64,000 nucleotides of DNA from Burkholderia cenocepacia (GCF_014211915.1 NZ_CP060039.1:2232001-2296000); one strand, 5' to 3'; counted from the first letter of the stretch, positions 16,835 through 25,325 are shown. Program-made: numbers and translations. The notes: generated from the sequence alone by a model not told the origin.

Positions 16835-18597
16835 GCTGCCTCCCGTATTGCGTGCTGCGCGGCTGGCGCGACCTGACCGTCCTCGACCCAGAATGCTTCG
16901 ATGGCTTCGGGCAGGGCGCCGGGCGGCGTCTTCAGGCTCATGAACACGAGCGCCGTGTCGATCTGCTCGGTGTAGGCCAGGTCGTCGAGCCAGTAGAGCA
17001 GCCGGTCACGCTCCGGGCCGACCAGGACGTCGGCGCGATCGAGCACGAGCAGCTTCAGGCCCGAGAAGTGGCTGATCGCGGCGGCGATGTGTGCGTCGAC
17101 GCGCCAGCGTTCGGATTCGGACAGCAGGGCGTAGGCGCGTCCGTCGGCGAAGATCTCCATCTCTGGCGTGATCGTCACGTCAGCCCATTCGGACATCTCG
17201 GCGAGCGCGACGAGGCGCTCGTTCATCGGCGTCAGCGCTTCGCTGAGCAGGTCGGCTGGGATGCCGTTCGGCGCGAGCGCGTCGGCGATCGCCTCGTACG
17301 CTGCGACGTCTTCGTGCAGCGCCGCGGCCTGCTTTGCCAGATCGGCCGCGCCGGCGGCGCGCCGTTCGATTTCGCGTAGCGTCGCGATGTCGGTGTCGAG
17401 CTGCTTGCGGCGGCGCTGGAGGTCGGCCAGCTCCGAACGCGCGGCGTCGCCGCTCTCGCGAGCGACGGCCGCGCTGCTGTCCTCTGCGTCGTCTTCGAGC
17501 GCCCGCAGCTGCGTCGCAGCCGCGTCCGCCGCTTCGACGTCCCGTTTGCGATTCGCGGCTGCGTTCTGCAGCGTCTTCAAACCCTGCTCGTACTCGGGCA
17601 GCTTCGCGGCCGCGTCAGCGTCGCGCGCGCCGGCTGCGGCCGCCGCCGACAGGACGCCGTTGAGGTAGCGCAGGAGCGCACCGCATTCAGGGCAGGTGCA
17701 TTCGGTGCCGGCCGGCGCCGCGCCGGCGAGCACACGAAGCGCTTCGACCTTGGGCAGAAACTCGGCGACCTGCTCGTCGGCGAGCTGCGCGAGCTCGACC
17801 GCCTTCGCGTAACCGGCGGCGCGCGTGCGCAGATCGGCGATTTTCGACGCACGCGCACGTGCCGCCGTGTCTGCTGCGTCGGCTGCGCCGATCTGCTGCT
17901 GCAGGTCGCCGATCCGGTCGTCTAGCGCCGCGCGGTCGCCCGTGAGCTTCCGCAACGCTGCTTCGTCGAACTCGACCGCCGCCGGCCGCCATGTCGCTCC
18001 CTTTTGGCTGCCGTACGTCTCGCCAGTCGCGGTGCGCCACGACTGCTTCGCGCCGCGCGCGCGGTCGGCGGCTTCCTTCTGCGCCGCTTCGAAGCCGGCG
18101 CGCAACATCGGCGTGATGGCTGCGAGCCGCGCGGCGGCAGGCGCCGGCACCGCATCGGCGCGGAACCCGAGCTTGCCCAGCAGCCGAGCGCGCATTTCGT
18201 CGACGCCAATCTTCACGCCCATCAGGTCGTACAGGAACGCACGGCGCTCGGCCGCGCCGAGATGCGCGAACCGCTGCGCGTCGAGCACCAGCGGAAGGCG
18301 CGGATCCTCGGCGAGCTCGCGCTTCAGCTTGCCGGACGGCAGCATGACGCTGTTCGCCTGTTCGCCGCACGCGACCACGATCTGGCCGCCGTCGGCTCCC
18401 TCGGTGACGAGCGATCCGTATTCCTTCTTCAGCGCGACGCGCACGGTGTCCCCGGTGAGCGCCATGCGCACGGCTTCCTGCAGGCTGCTCTTGCCGGCGC
18501 CGTTCGGGCCGGTGAAGAGGGCGACGGGTTTCGCGAGCCGGAGGTCCGCCGTGCGGATCCCGAGGACGTTCGCCACGTAGATGTCGGTGATTTTCAC
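16831..18597 (-). CDS. Rad50/SMC-like ATPase with zinc-hook motif
   Basis: A 588-aa ABC-type ATPase of the SbcC/Rad50/RecF group: Walker [10 protein letters not shown] at residues 30-38, two coiled-coil arms, CPEC (C302-C305) at the arm tip as in a Rad50 zinc hook, and a C-terminal Walker B region [13 protein letters not shown]. Much shorter than SbcC, with short arms. Start is the GTG at 18597, overlapping the previous stop (GTGA) and giving the canonical [14 protein letters not shown]. Probably acts on DNA ends with the nuclease and RecT-like proteins of the same operon. Confidence 0.85.
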   Translation of the reverse strand: MKITDIYVANVLGIRTADLRLAKPVALFTGPNGAGKSSLQEAVRMALTGDTVRVALKKEYGSLVTEGADGGQIVVACGEQANSVMLPSGKLKRELAEDPRLPLVLDAQRFAHLGAAERRAFLYDLMGVKIGVDEMRARLLGKLGFRADAVPAPAAARLAAITPMLRAGFEAAQKEAADRARGAKQSWRTATGETYGSQKGATWRPAAVEFDEAALRKLTGDRAALDDRIGDLQQQIGAADAADTAARARASKIADLRTRAAGYAKAVELAQLADEQVAEFLPKVEALRVLAGAAPAGTECTCPECGALLRYLNGVLSAAAAAGARDADAAAKLPEYEQGLKTLQNAAANRKRDVEAADAAATQLRALEDDAEDSSAAVARESGDAARSELADLQRRRKQLDTDIATLREIERRAAGAADLAKQAAALHEDVAAYEAIADALAPNGIPADLLSEALTPMNERLVALAEMSEWADVTITPEMEIFADGRAYALLSESERWRVDAHIAAAISHFSGLKLLVLDRADVLVGPERDRLLYWLDDLAYTEQIDTALVFMSLKTPPGALPEAIEAFWVEDGQVAPAAQHAIREAA

Positions 18598-19475
18598 GAT
18601 TCCTCTCCCTGCGTTCCGCGTGGGTGCAGCACCGTGCGGCTGCCGTCCGAATCCATCGCACTGACGATGCCCTTCGCTTCGAGCAGCTCGACCAGCCGCG
18701 CGGCGCGGTTGTAGCCGATCTTGAACTGGCGCTGCACGCTCGAAATCGACACTTTCTGCTGCTCGATCACGAACGCTTCGACTTGGGCGTACAGCGGATC
18801 TTCGTTGCCGGAGGCGGCTTGTTCCTCGTGCCACTCCTTCCAGCCCTTAACCCATGCGATGCACAGCTCGCCGGCCATCACGGGGCATTCGCTTTCGGGC
18901 TTGCCGTCGGCGGCCGCCTGCCGGCCGGCCTGATGCTGTTCGTCGATCTGCGCTTGCGTCGGGCCGTCGCCGAGCTTCGGCACCTCGCGGAACTCGGCGT
19001 CGACGACGTCGCTGTCGGGTTTGTCGCCGTCCATGCCATCACCATCGCCGTCCGTGTACTCGCGGCCGAGGTCGAAACCGCGCTGATCCGATTCGCCGCG
19101 GATCTCGTCCATGCCACCGGTGTGCTCGCCCGGGTTTGCGACGACGACCAGAACGGTTTTCCCGCTCGCTTCGTAGAGCTCGTGCAGGTTCGGCTGAGAA
19201 CCGCCGAATTTCACGACCGCCTTGACGCCGTCTTTGATCGTGATCTGGTCCAGGTCACCCTGGACGACGATGCGGCCATCGCTCGCGATCAAGTGCGTCG
19301 CCATCTTCACGTTGTGCTCGACGCGCGCCCGCAGGCGGTCGATGATGTCGTTCTGCTTTTTCTCGGACAGCTTCACCCGGATATCGGGCATCAGCTTCAT
19401 TTCGGTCACCAGCGCGGAAAGCAGGTCTTTGCCGATGCTGTCGGCGGTCATCTGGAGCACGTTCTTGTCGGTCAT
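18594..19475 (-). CDS. Phage protein with C-terminal FtsK-gamma domain
   Basis: A 293-aa protein without the FtsK motor. The last 60 residues ([34 protein letters not shown]) match the FtsK gamma winged helix that reads KOPS polarity sequences and touches XerD. The N-terminal 100 residues look like a separate alpha/beta domain ([19 protein letters not shown]), followed by an acidic linker. It lies between the ATPase and RecT-like genes. It may bind KOPS-like DNA or influence Xer recombination; neither is shown. Confidence 0.82.
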   Translation of the reverse strand: MTDKNVLQMTADSIGKDLLSALVTEMKLMPDIRVKLSEKKQNDIIDRLRARVEHNVKMATHLIASDGRIVVQGDLDQITIKDGVKAVVKFGGSQPNLHELYEASGKTVLVVVANPGEHTGGMDEIRGESDQRGFDLGREYTDGDGDGMDGDKPDSDVVDAEFREVPKLGDGPTQAQIDEQHQAGRQAAADGKPESECPVMAGELCIAWVKGWKEWHEEQAASGNEDPLYAQVEAFVIEQQKVSISSVQRQFKIGYNRAARLVELLEAKGIVSAMDSDGSRTVLHPRGTQGEES

Positions 19476-19505
19476 GTCGAAATCCTTGGCGGCGGTAGGC
19501 GCGCG

Positions 19506-20792
19506 TTAGTCGGCGTTGATCGGATTGCGCGGGCGGCGGCTGGCCGGCGCGGTCGCTTGAGCGGTTGCCTTGCCGGCGGCCGCCTGTTCGGCTGCCGCCG
19601 TGATGGCGCGCATGCGCGCCGAGGCGAGGGCGTTCAGCTCGGCCTTGGCGGTTTCGTCCGGCACACCGGCGATCGCGCTGCGGGCGAGATCGAGGTCTTC
19701 GGGCGATCTCGCGCTTTCGATGTCCTCGCGGATGCCGCGTACGAGGCCGGCGACGTCGAAGTCGAAACCGCCTTGACCATGGTTGCCGTCTTCTGTCGGG
19801 CCGCCCTGGTCGTAGACCGGATCGGCTTGGGCGGCCGCCGGCGACGTGCCGTGCGTGTGCGATTCCGTCGTGGGTTCCGTTTGAGCCTGCGCTGCGCCGC
19901 GCGGGACTTCTTCCGCCGGCTGGGCTCGGCCGCCGCGCAGCTCGTCGATGGTCGTGCTGTAGACCGTATAGGAACCGTCCGGAGAGACGTCGACGACGTC
20001 CGCCTCTTCCTCGGAAGTGCGACCCATGCCCATGACGATGTCGGGCGCGTGGATGTTGCCGAAGAAGCTGCCCGCGCGGTACTGGAACATCAGCGTGCGC
20101 AGGCCAGTCTGCCACTTCGATCCCGCCTTTCCGTACCAGCCTTCCTCGACGACCATTCGCATGCTGACCGGCGCCGATTCGATCACCGGCATGCCGATGT
20201 CCCGGTACAGGTCGAGCATGCGGCCCGCGTATTGGCGAACCTGTTCGGGCGCGAGGCGCGGTTCGGGCGTGCCCCTCGGAAGTGCCCAGGCGATGCACTC
20301 GATGTCGTCGACCTCGACTTCACGTTCAGCGAAGATCGGACGCCGGGCTTCGCGATCCCAGCCGGTCTTTTCCTTGTACACGGCCTTGATCCGTCCGCGA
20401 TTGACCATCTGAAAGCGCAGCGGTGTGAAGCGGCCCGACGCATTGATGGCCGCGATCACGAACTTGCCGGACCAGCGCAGCTTGCCCTCGATCATGTCGG
20501 CGTTCTGCATCACGGCCGTAATCGACATGCGAACGGCTCGCGCGACTTCGATCGCGACAAGGCAGTTGCCGATCGCAGACGGGTTTTCCACCCAGTGCTC
20601 TTCGTTGCCGCCTTTCTTCAGGTTGTGCGAACGGAACTGCGCCGGCACGGCGTCGCTGCTGGCATACGCCTTCGCGATCCGGTTCGCGAGCGAGAAACCG
20701 CGCTCGGTGAACATGTCGACGGCCTGGTCGGGTGTCAGGGACGGGACGCCGCCGGCGGCCTTGACGTCTTTCAGTTGAACGGGGGTGCTCAT
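19506..20792 (-). CDS. RecT-like single-strand annealing protein (probable)
   Basis: A 428-aa protein placed next to an exonuclease, as in lambda red and RecET modules. The central block (IGNCLVAIEVARAVRMSITA, GKLRWSGKFVIAAINASGRF) resembles the RecT/Bet core; the C-terminal 150 residues are Ala/Gly/Thr-rich and probably disordered. Identification rests on context and general similarity rather than a diagnostic residue, so a different recombination or ssDNA-binding role is possible. Confidence 0.6.
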   Translation of the reverse strand: MSTPVQLKDVKAAGGVPSLTPDQAVDMFTERGFSLANRIAKAYASSDAVPAQFRSHNLKKGGNEEHWVENPSAIGNCLVAIEVARAVRMSITAVMQNADMIEGKLRWSGKFVIAAINASGRFTPLRFQMVNRGRIKAVYKEKTGWDREARRPIFAEREVEVDDIECIAWALPRGTPEPRLAPEQVRQYAGRMLDLYRDIGMPVIESAPVSMRMVVEEGWYGKAGSKWQTGLRTLMFQYRAGSFFGNIHAPDIVMGMGRTSEEEADVVDVSPDGSYTVYSTTIDELRGGRAQPAEEVPRGAAQAQTEPTTESHTHGTSPAAAQADPVYDQGGPTEDGNHGQGGFDFDVAGLVRGIREDIESARSPEDLDLARSAIAGVPDETAKAELNALASARMRAITAAAEQAAAGKATAQATAPASRRPRNPINAD

Positions 20793-20807
20793 CTTGATGT
20801 GCTCTCG

Positions 20808-21617
20808 CTATTCGTGGAATTGACAGGTGCCGTAGCGCGGGCAGTATTTCTTGTCGCACAACAGCGATTTCGGATTCGGATAGAAGCGGCCGGAGCGGAA
20901 CATGTCGGCCGCGAACTGGATCAGTCCGGGCGTTTCCTCGGTGCCGATCATCACGCGCTTCGCGTTCTTGACCGGGGCGGTCGCGACCTCCGGCATGCCC
21001 TTCGTTTTGAGCCCGATGATCTCGGCCGTGTCGGCGATCAATTCACCAGTCGTGTGCTCGTAGAGCATCTCGTAGGTGCCGATCTGCGGCCCGTGGCCCT
21101 TCGTGACAGCGACGCCCTGCGCGACAGCCTTCGATCCGCTCTTCAGGTCGGCGATGCCCGGACCGAGCGCGGTGCGACGGACGCGTGCACGGTCCATCGT
21201 GCCGGTGAGGCGGATCACGATTCCACCGCCGCAGTCGATGTCGAGCGGCTTCGTTTCCATCTCGACCGCGACGAAGTTGTACCGCGGCGTGATTTCGAGG
21301 CAGTACTTCGTCGTGAGCGAGATGCCGATGCGCTCGGCTTCCTTCAGGTTGAGATCGTCGCTCGCCGGGTTGTACTCGTTCGACGGATCGTGCAGCTTGT
21401 CGACGAATGCTCCGGCCGCGTCGTCGACGGTCAGACCAGAGCCATCGAGCACGCTCTGGTCATAAGCGGCCGTGCCAGCGTGGATCGCGGTGCCGAGCGC
21501 GGCGCGCAGACCGACGACGTTGCGCATCTTCAGGAGGTGGATTGCCTCCCACCGGTAGGCGCACTCGAAAAGTGCGCCCCAGCTCGACGCCCGCACGGTG
21601 TAGACCGAGGGGGTCAT
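20808..21617 (-). CDS. Cas4/AddB-like PD-(D/E)XK exonuclease
   Basis: A 269-aa nuclease. The catalytic core is visible as GTMDRARVRR followed by IADLKSGSKA (Asp then D-x-K), and four Cys suitable for a 4Fe-4S cluster occur as FECAYRW near the N-terminus and LLCDKKYCPRYGTC at the C-terminus, the Cas4/AddB arrangement. Paired with the RecT-like protein it would supply end resection for phage recombination. Start ATG 21617 overlaps the KTSC stop by 4 bp. Confidence 0.82.
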   Translation of the reverse strand: MTPSVYTVRASSWGALFECAYRWEAIHLLKMRNVVGLRAALGTAIHAGTAAYDQSVLDGSGLTVDDAAGAFVDKLHDPSNEYNPASDDLNLKEAERIGISLTTKYCLEITPRYNFVAVEMETKPLDIDCGGGIVIRLTGTMDRARVRRTALGPGIADLKSGSKAVAQGVAVTKGHGPQIGTYEMLYEHTTGELIADTAEIIGLKTKGMPEVATAPVKNAKRVMIGTEETPGLIQFAADMFRSGRFYPNPKSLLCDKKYCPRYGTCQFHE

Positions 21618-21913
21618 GCGGCACCTGCGGTTTCGGCGTCGACGTCGGCGGCCGGTACCGGCATCTTCTCGATGCACACGTACGGGAAGCGGTCGGGGAA
21701 AGGCTTGATGTGCTTGTAGAAGTGCGAGCCGAGCGAGTCGGCGCCCTTGAGCGCGTCGAAGTTCGCCTGCGTGAAGCCGGTGTAGTGGTACAGCGACGTC
21801 GGCGTATTCGTCTTGCGATCCTTGAAGCGGACCGCAAGCGTTTCGGATTCGGCGTCGTAGCCGATGCTATGGATCTGCGACGACTCGACGGGGAGGGTGT
21901 CGATGGTTTTCAT
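21614..21913 (-). CDS. KTSC-domain protein
   Basis: A 99-aa protein with a KTSC-type domain: IHSIGYDAESETLAVRFKD, then YHYTGFTQANFDAL and GSHFYKHIKPF. KTSC domains occur alone or fused to nucleases and helicases in phage recombination loci, consistent with its 4-bp overlap with the exonuclease. ATG 21913 chosen; the in-frame extension to 22108 is low-complexity. Biochemical role unknown. Confidence 0.8.
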   Translation of the reverse strand: MKTIDTLPVESSQIHSIGYDAESETLAVRFKDRKTNTPTSLYHYTGFTQANFDALKGADSLGSHFYKHIKPFPDRFPYVCIEKMPVPAADVDAETAGAA

Positions 21914-22046
21914 CTCGGATGCTCCTGATAGAGGGGGCGATGGCGTGCGCGGGCAGCACGCAGACCCGTGTCGCGGCGGTACTGGATTCGACGGGGTGAG
22001 CGGAAACAGCACTCCGCGGGTTGCGAAGGTGGGCCGCTTGGAGGCG

Positions 22047-22190
22047 TTACAGAATGCCGAAGTGCTTGCTGATGCCGTCGACGGCGACAGCGAGAAGGGC
22101 GACCGCAACGAGGATCGCGACGACGAGGACCCGCGCGGCGCGCGGATGTCGGCGCTCGAAGAGGTCGGCGTGATCGGTGAAGCGGCTCAT
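22047..22190 (-). CDS. Micro membrane protein
   Basis: A 47-aa single-span protein (MSRFTDHADLFERRHPRAAR then VLVVAILVAVALLAVAV). Its ATG overlaps the stop of the next upstream micro-gene (ATGA). It is the last of three overlapping short membrane genes. Function unknown. Confidence 0.6.
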   Translation of the reverse strand: MSRFTDHADLFERRHPRAARVLVVAILVAVALLAVAVDGISKHFGIL

Positions 22191-22354
22191 GAGGGCCTCA
22201 TGACGAAAGCGGCGACGGCCGTGCCGTCCGCGTTGAGCTTGGCAAGCACGAACGTGCACACCGCGGCGATCGTGATCGCGACGAGGTAACCGGCTATGGG
22301 ATTCCATTCGAACACCCGGTCGAGTAGCGCGCCGAGGAGGTCGAAGGGCGTCAT
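22187..22354 (-). CDS. Micro membrane protein
   Basis: A 55-aa protein (MTPFDLLGALLDRVFEWNPI, then a long hydrophobic run AGYLVAITIAAVCTFVLAKL). Overlaps both neighbours by exactly 4 bp, which supports real translation despite its size. Holin-like size and topology, but far from the lysis genes. Confidence 0.6.
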   Translation of the reverse strand: MTPFDLLGALLDRVFEWNPIAGYLVAITIAAVCTFVLAKLNADGTAVAAFVMRPS

Positions 22355-22527
22355 CCGAGGCTCCGGAGGTAGGGGCCGGCCAGATCAGCGCCGAACCAGA
22401 GTGCGCCGATCACGACGCCGTATGCGATCGCCCACGCCGATCCTTCGAGCACGTAGCGCAGGCGCGATACAGGCGATTGCCTGTACTGACGAGATACAGG
22501 CTGCAAGCTGTTGAGGGGTGAACGCAT
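22351..22527 (-). CDS. Micro membrane protein
   Basis: A 58-aa protein: basic N-terminus (SLQPVSRQYRQSPVSRLRYV) and one hydrophobic segment (AWAIAYGVVIGALWFGADL). The coding DNA of the N-terminus contains three TACAGGC/GCCTGTA copies (22473-22502). ATGA overlap with the following gene and TGATG with the preceding one. Function unknown. Confidence 0.6.
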   Translation of the reverse strand: MRSPLNSLQPVSRQYRQSPVSRLRYVLEGSAWAIAYGVVIGALWFGADLAGPYLRSLG

Positions 22528-22772
22528 CACTGGTTCCTCCGCAGGTTCCGCTCGGCAAACGTCGAGACGTTGTGCTTTGTCCGGGTGAGGATCTGCTGCG
22601 CGATCGCCTCGCTGCCGACCATGGCGATGCCGAGCGCCGCCTTGCTGATCAGCATTTCCATCACTTTCGCGAGCGCATCCGGATTTCCGTATGCGCCGCA
22701 GTTGCGCACGTAGTCGGCGATCAGCTTTTCAGCGAGGTCGCCGCATTGGGCGGGGGATTTGAGGGTGCTCAT
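22527..22772 (-). CDS. Small phage hypothetical protein
   Basis: An 81-aa helical protein (CGDLAEKLIADYVRNCGAYG, ending RNLRRNQ). Linked by TGATG to the micro membrane gene and by a 4-bp overlap to the gene upstream. No recognised domain. Confidence 0.6.
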   Translation of the reverse strand: MSTLKSPAQCGDLAEKLIADYVRNCGAYGNPDALAKVMEMLISKAALGIAMVGSEAIAQQILTRTKHNVSTFAERNLRRNQ

Positions 22773-23119
22773 CGGTCGATTCCGGCGATAGTGATGTGGC
22801 GAACGGGATCCGACACAGGCATGGGCGCGCGGAAACCTGCCTTCGCCAGCGCGTCGTCGACTACGGCGCGGATGCCGGACGTGAGCACGGTTTTCGACGC
22901 GACCAGGTGCAGGGCGTCGATCAGGTGCGCCATCGGTTGAAGGTGTGCGTCGAGCGACCGATCGGCCGCGAGCGAGCGCGCATACGCGTCGGCCGATTCG
23001 GTTTCGCCCGCGTCGGACGGCAGTTCACCGTACGCGAAGCTCGAATCGGCCCGTTCCTGCGCCAGTTCCTTCGCGCGCTGCAGCCATGCTTGGCCGACCG
23101 TGTGCTTGTTCTCATTCAT
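22769..23119 (-). CDS. Small phage protein, paralogue of the next gene
   Basis: A 116-aa protein (MNENKHTVGQAWLQRAKELA). Its C-terminal third (LTSGIRAVVDDALAKAGF ... VRHITIAG) matches that of the protein at 23112-23426, so the two are related by duplication. Start 23119 is preferred over 23128 because AGGGGA then lies at a normal distance. Function unknown. Confidence 0.6.
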   Translation of the reverse strand: MNENKHTVGQAWLQRAKELAQERADSSFAYGELPSDAGETESADAYARSLAADRSLDAHLQPMAHLIDALHLVASKTVLTSGIRAVVDDALAKAGFRAPMPVSDPVRHITIAGIDR

Positions 23120-23426
23120 GTGAGGCATCCCCTGCGACCGTGACGTGCCGCACCGGCACCGGCGCTTCCTTGCGGCCGGCCTTGATCAGCGTGTCATCGA
23201 GAATCGCGCGTACGCCCGATGTCAGCCGGCCATTTCTGGCGTCAGCATCCGCGGCGATCATTTTGAGTAGCAGCAACAACTCGGTCACGCGGGACGCCAG
23301 CGGATCGATATTCAATGCTGCCGTCAATCCGGCGATGTGGCGACCGACCTGTCCGTCGCTGTCTGCGCCGAAGTACGCCTGCACGAAGGCAGCAACCTGC
23401 GTGTCGGTAGGCTTGATCTCGTTCAT
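23112..23426 (-). CDS. Small phage protein, paralogue of the previous gene
   Basis: A 104-aa protein (MNEIKPTDTQVAAFVQAYFG) with a leucine-rich middle (VTELLLLLKMIAADADAR) and the shared C-terminal block LTSGVRAILDDTLIKAG then VRHVTVAG. Overlaps the upstream gene by 4 bp. Function unknown. Confidence 0.6.
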   Translation of the reverse strand: MNEIKPTDTQVAAFVQAYFGADSDGQVGRHIAGLTAALNIDPLASRVTELLLLLKMIAADADARNGRLTSGVRAILDDTLIKAGRKEAPVPVRHVTVAGDASHE

Positions 23427-23740
23427 GCTTCACCTCGTGCGCGGAGCATGGCGTCGGCGAGCACGTATGCAGCAGCGGCGATCCGGTCGCCGGGCTGCGC
23501 GTTCTCTTTGTCGAAATTCGGGGTGAAGAAAATCGAGCTCGGATCAATGTCGTCGCTGAGCGGCTCAGCCAACATTCCCGCCAGCGCCTTCGCCGCGAAG
23601 TAGTCGCGGAGCGTCATGCCCGCAGCCGCCGCGGCGAACTCGGCCACGTGCGTGCCTTCGTACTTGCCTCCGGCCATCTCGGTGCGCGTTGCCTTCAGCC
23701 CTGTCGGGAACGCCGGGCCGCCGGTCTTGGTCGTGTCCAT
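23423..23740 (-). CDS. Phage hypothetical protein (GMTLRDYFAAKAL type)
   Basis: A 105-aa protein with GGPAFPTG near the N-terminus and AAAGMTLRDYFAAKALAG in the middle, a combination I recognise as recurrent in small phage proteins of proteobacteria. The C-terminus is a helix (IAAAAYVLADAMLRARG). No activity known. Confidence 0.65.
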   Translation of the reverse strand: MDTTKTGGPAFPTGLKATRTEMAGGKYEGTHVAEFAAAAAGMTLRDYFAAKALAGMLAEPLSDDIDPSSIFFTPNFDKENAQPGDRIAAAAYVLADAMLRARGEA

Positions 23741-23742
23741 CG

Positions 23743-24180
23743 TCAGACCTCCTCCGGGTTGCCGGCGAGCAGGCGGCGCTCGATCGCGGCGAAGTGGTCC
23801 GCCTCGCGCGCATCCGGGCCGTCCGCGTTGAGCCTCTTGACGACGCGCACCGCGCAGAAGTGTTGCTTGGTGCCGTCCGAGAGCGTGGCGTTGTACTGCT
23901 GGTACGTCGCGCTCTCGTCGAAGGCCGCGCGGGCGATCTTGATGCCGTCCTGCGCGGGCGGTGCGGTGAGCTTGTCGAGCGCGAGCCCGGCGTTCTCGGC
24001 TTCCAGCGCGGTGATGCGGGCAGTCGCCGCGGCGAGGCGCTTGCCGGCGTCCTCCAGTAGCGCGACCGCGAGCGCGGCGGGGTTCGGGCGGAACGCATCG
24101 AATTCGTTCAGTTGCAGGAACGCGCGGATCACCGCGAGGGCGCGCTCGTCGCTCACCAGCTTCAGGCTTTGGATGTCCAT
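23743..24180 (-). CDS. Phage hypothetical protein with coiled-coil segment
   Basis: A 145-aa protein. Residues 45-75 (AGKRLAAATARITALEAENA) predict a short coiled coil; the rest is alpha/beta without recognised motif. Its stop lies 2 bp from the next start in the leftward operon. Confidence 0.55.
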   Translation of the reverse strand: MDIQSLKLVSDERALAVIRAFLQLNEFDAFRPNPAALAVALLEDAGKRLAAATARITALEAENAGLALDKLTAPPAQDGIKIARAAFDESATYQQYNATLSDGTKQHFCAVRVVKRLNADGPDAREADHFAAIERRLLAGNPEEV

Positions 24181-24223
24181 CCTATTTCTCCAGGGGAGGC
24201 CCGCGCGGGGCGGGCGGCGTGGG

Positions 24224-24640
24224 TCAGTCGTCCAGCGTGCGACGCTCGGTGTGGTCGGCGCAGCTGGAGAATCCGGCGTTGCCCGGGCCGAACTTCTGGC
24301 CGCATCCGGAGCAGTAGACGTTGGCGAAATGCGGCGGGGCGGCGGCGAGATCAGCATCGGCGATGCGCTTCGCGATTTCCGCGTCGAGGGCTGCCTTGCA
24401 GACGCTCCAAACCTCGTACACGTCCTCGATGTAGCCGCGGCGCAGTGCGGTGTCGAGTACCGCGATCTGCTCGGCCGAGAACGGCAACACGTCGAACGTG
24501 ACGCCGTCGGCGATCGCTTCGTTGCGCTCGTCGCGGGCCAGTGCTGCTTCGTCCGCCGCGGCCTGCAGCTGGTCGACGTGTCGATCGACCCGCACGGGCA
24601 GAGTGCGGATGTTGTTGCGACTGGTTCGAGGAGGGTGCAT
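24224..24640 (-). CDS. Zinc-ribbon-like phage hypothetical protein, first gene of the leftward early operon
   Basis: A 138-aa protein whose C-terminus has YCSGCGQKFG and SSCADHTER (two CxxC/CxxH-like pairs), suggesting one zinc. The N-terminal half is helical (LQAAADEAALARDERNEAIA). It is the first gene behind the folded leader at 24674-25102, so leader-based control would act here first. Function unknown. Confidence 0.6.
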   Translation of the reverse strand: MHPPRTSRNNIRTLPVRVDRHVDQLQAAADEAALARDERNEAIADGVTFDVLPFSAEQIAVLDTALRRGYIEDVYEVWSVCKAALDAEIAKRIADADLAAAPPHFANVYCSGCGQKFGPGNAGFSSCADHTERRTLDD

Positions 24641-24673
24641 CGCTTCCCATTAAATAAAGGATTGCTAATCAAA

Positions 24674-25102
24674 TTGCAGTCTTGAACTGCAACGCTGCAT
24701 GCGCAGCTCTCACTGGTGACGCCTCGGAAGAAGAACCGCCACCAGTCAGAGCTGTTTCAGTCTCATGGAGCCGGGCCGGTGCTGATCTCCGGCTTCGGGA
24801 CTCTGGCAGCTACGCCAGGTGCGCATCAGCCTGCGCATTCCGGCTCCATGAAACTGCTACCACTCGCGCGCCCGGCTACTCCCGGCCGTGCCGGCTCCGG
24901 GCCGCGCGAGGTTTGTGCCGATTACGAAGCCATCGGTCACGTGTTGCTGGCTGTCTTGCGTCAGGTTCGCTCGGTTATTGCATGCCGCTGCGGTCTTCCG
25001 CAGCGTCCGTCCTGACTCACGACGCTGATCGCGCCGGCCGGTTGCTCCGCGTGTGCGGTCCCGGCTTGCCTTCGATTGTTAGAGAGCGATCCGCCTAGGC
25101 GG
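24674..25102 (-). ncRNA. Highly structured untranslated leader of the leftward early transcript
   Basis: No convincing gene lies between 24641 and 25325. In leftward order: palindrome CCGCCTAGGCGG (25091-25102); an 8-bp hairpin CGCTGCGG/CCGCAGCG with TCTT loop (24986-25005); a 17-bp stem with one mismatch (24758-24774 with 24840-24856) enclosing three hairpins (24775-24793, 24803-24818, 24820-24837), a cloverleaf-like junction; a 15-bp stem with one mismatch (24704-24718 with 24740-24754); and TTGCAGT/ACTGCAA (24674-24692). This follows the leftward promoter. Candidates are an RNA antiterminator like HK022 put, a C4-like antisense RNA, or another phage ncRNA. Confidence 0.6.
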
Positions 25103-25131
25103 TGGCGCGGCGTCGGTGCCGCGTTGAGAGA

Positions 25132-25174
25132 ATAATCACATACGTGATTTAGCGCAGTCAACACAAATGTGATT
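25132..25174 (-). promoter_or_regulatory. Leftward early promoter with two repressor operators
   Basis: On the minus strand TTGACT (25156-25161) and GATTAT (25132-25137) form a sigma-70 promoter with 18-bp spacing (17 if TGATTA). Operator AATCACATACGTGATT (25134-25149, perfect palindrome) covers the -10 and CAACACAAATGTGATT (25159-25174) covers the -35. The same motif recurs at 25956-26019 beside the repressor, so this is the pL equivalent. Transcription should start near 25126. Confidence 0.7.
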
Positions 25175-25250
25175 TTGACGGGAAAAATTTGTAACAAGGG
25201 AGGGTGAGGGGCGTGGAGACGACCGCCGGTTAAGCAGTTGCTGACACCAG

Positions 25251-25297
25251 TTGAAAGCCGCACGGATCTGGTACTAAACTACTGTACATTCATACAG
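25251..25297 (+). promoter_or_regulatory. SOS promoter with LexA box
   Basis: CTGTACATTCATACAG at 25282-25297 is an exact CTGT-N8-ACAG LexA box, extended to TACTGT...ACAGTG. Upstream, TTGAAA (25251-25256) and TAAACT (25275-25280) make a weak promoter whose start would fall inside the box. It controls the gene at 25326. Confidence 0.72.
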
Positions 25298-25325
25298 TGT
25301 TTGGTGCTGACAGGCGAGGCGACTG

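Noticed and set aside
18624..21719. A 1031-codon + strand frame across the recombination operon
   Set aside because: Antisense shadow of four overlapping minus-strand genes; composition is typical of GC-rich antisense frames.
22471..22503. TACAGGC/GCCTGTA repeats resembling a LexA or operator site
   Set aside because: The spacing between CTGT and ACAG is 11, not 8, and the repeats coincide with repeated codons (PVSRQYRQSPVSR); probably coding repetition.
24674..25102. CRISPR-like array
   Set aside because: The repeats are nested inverted repeats of differing sequence, not identical direct repeats with spacers.
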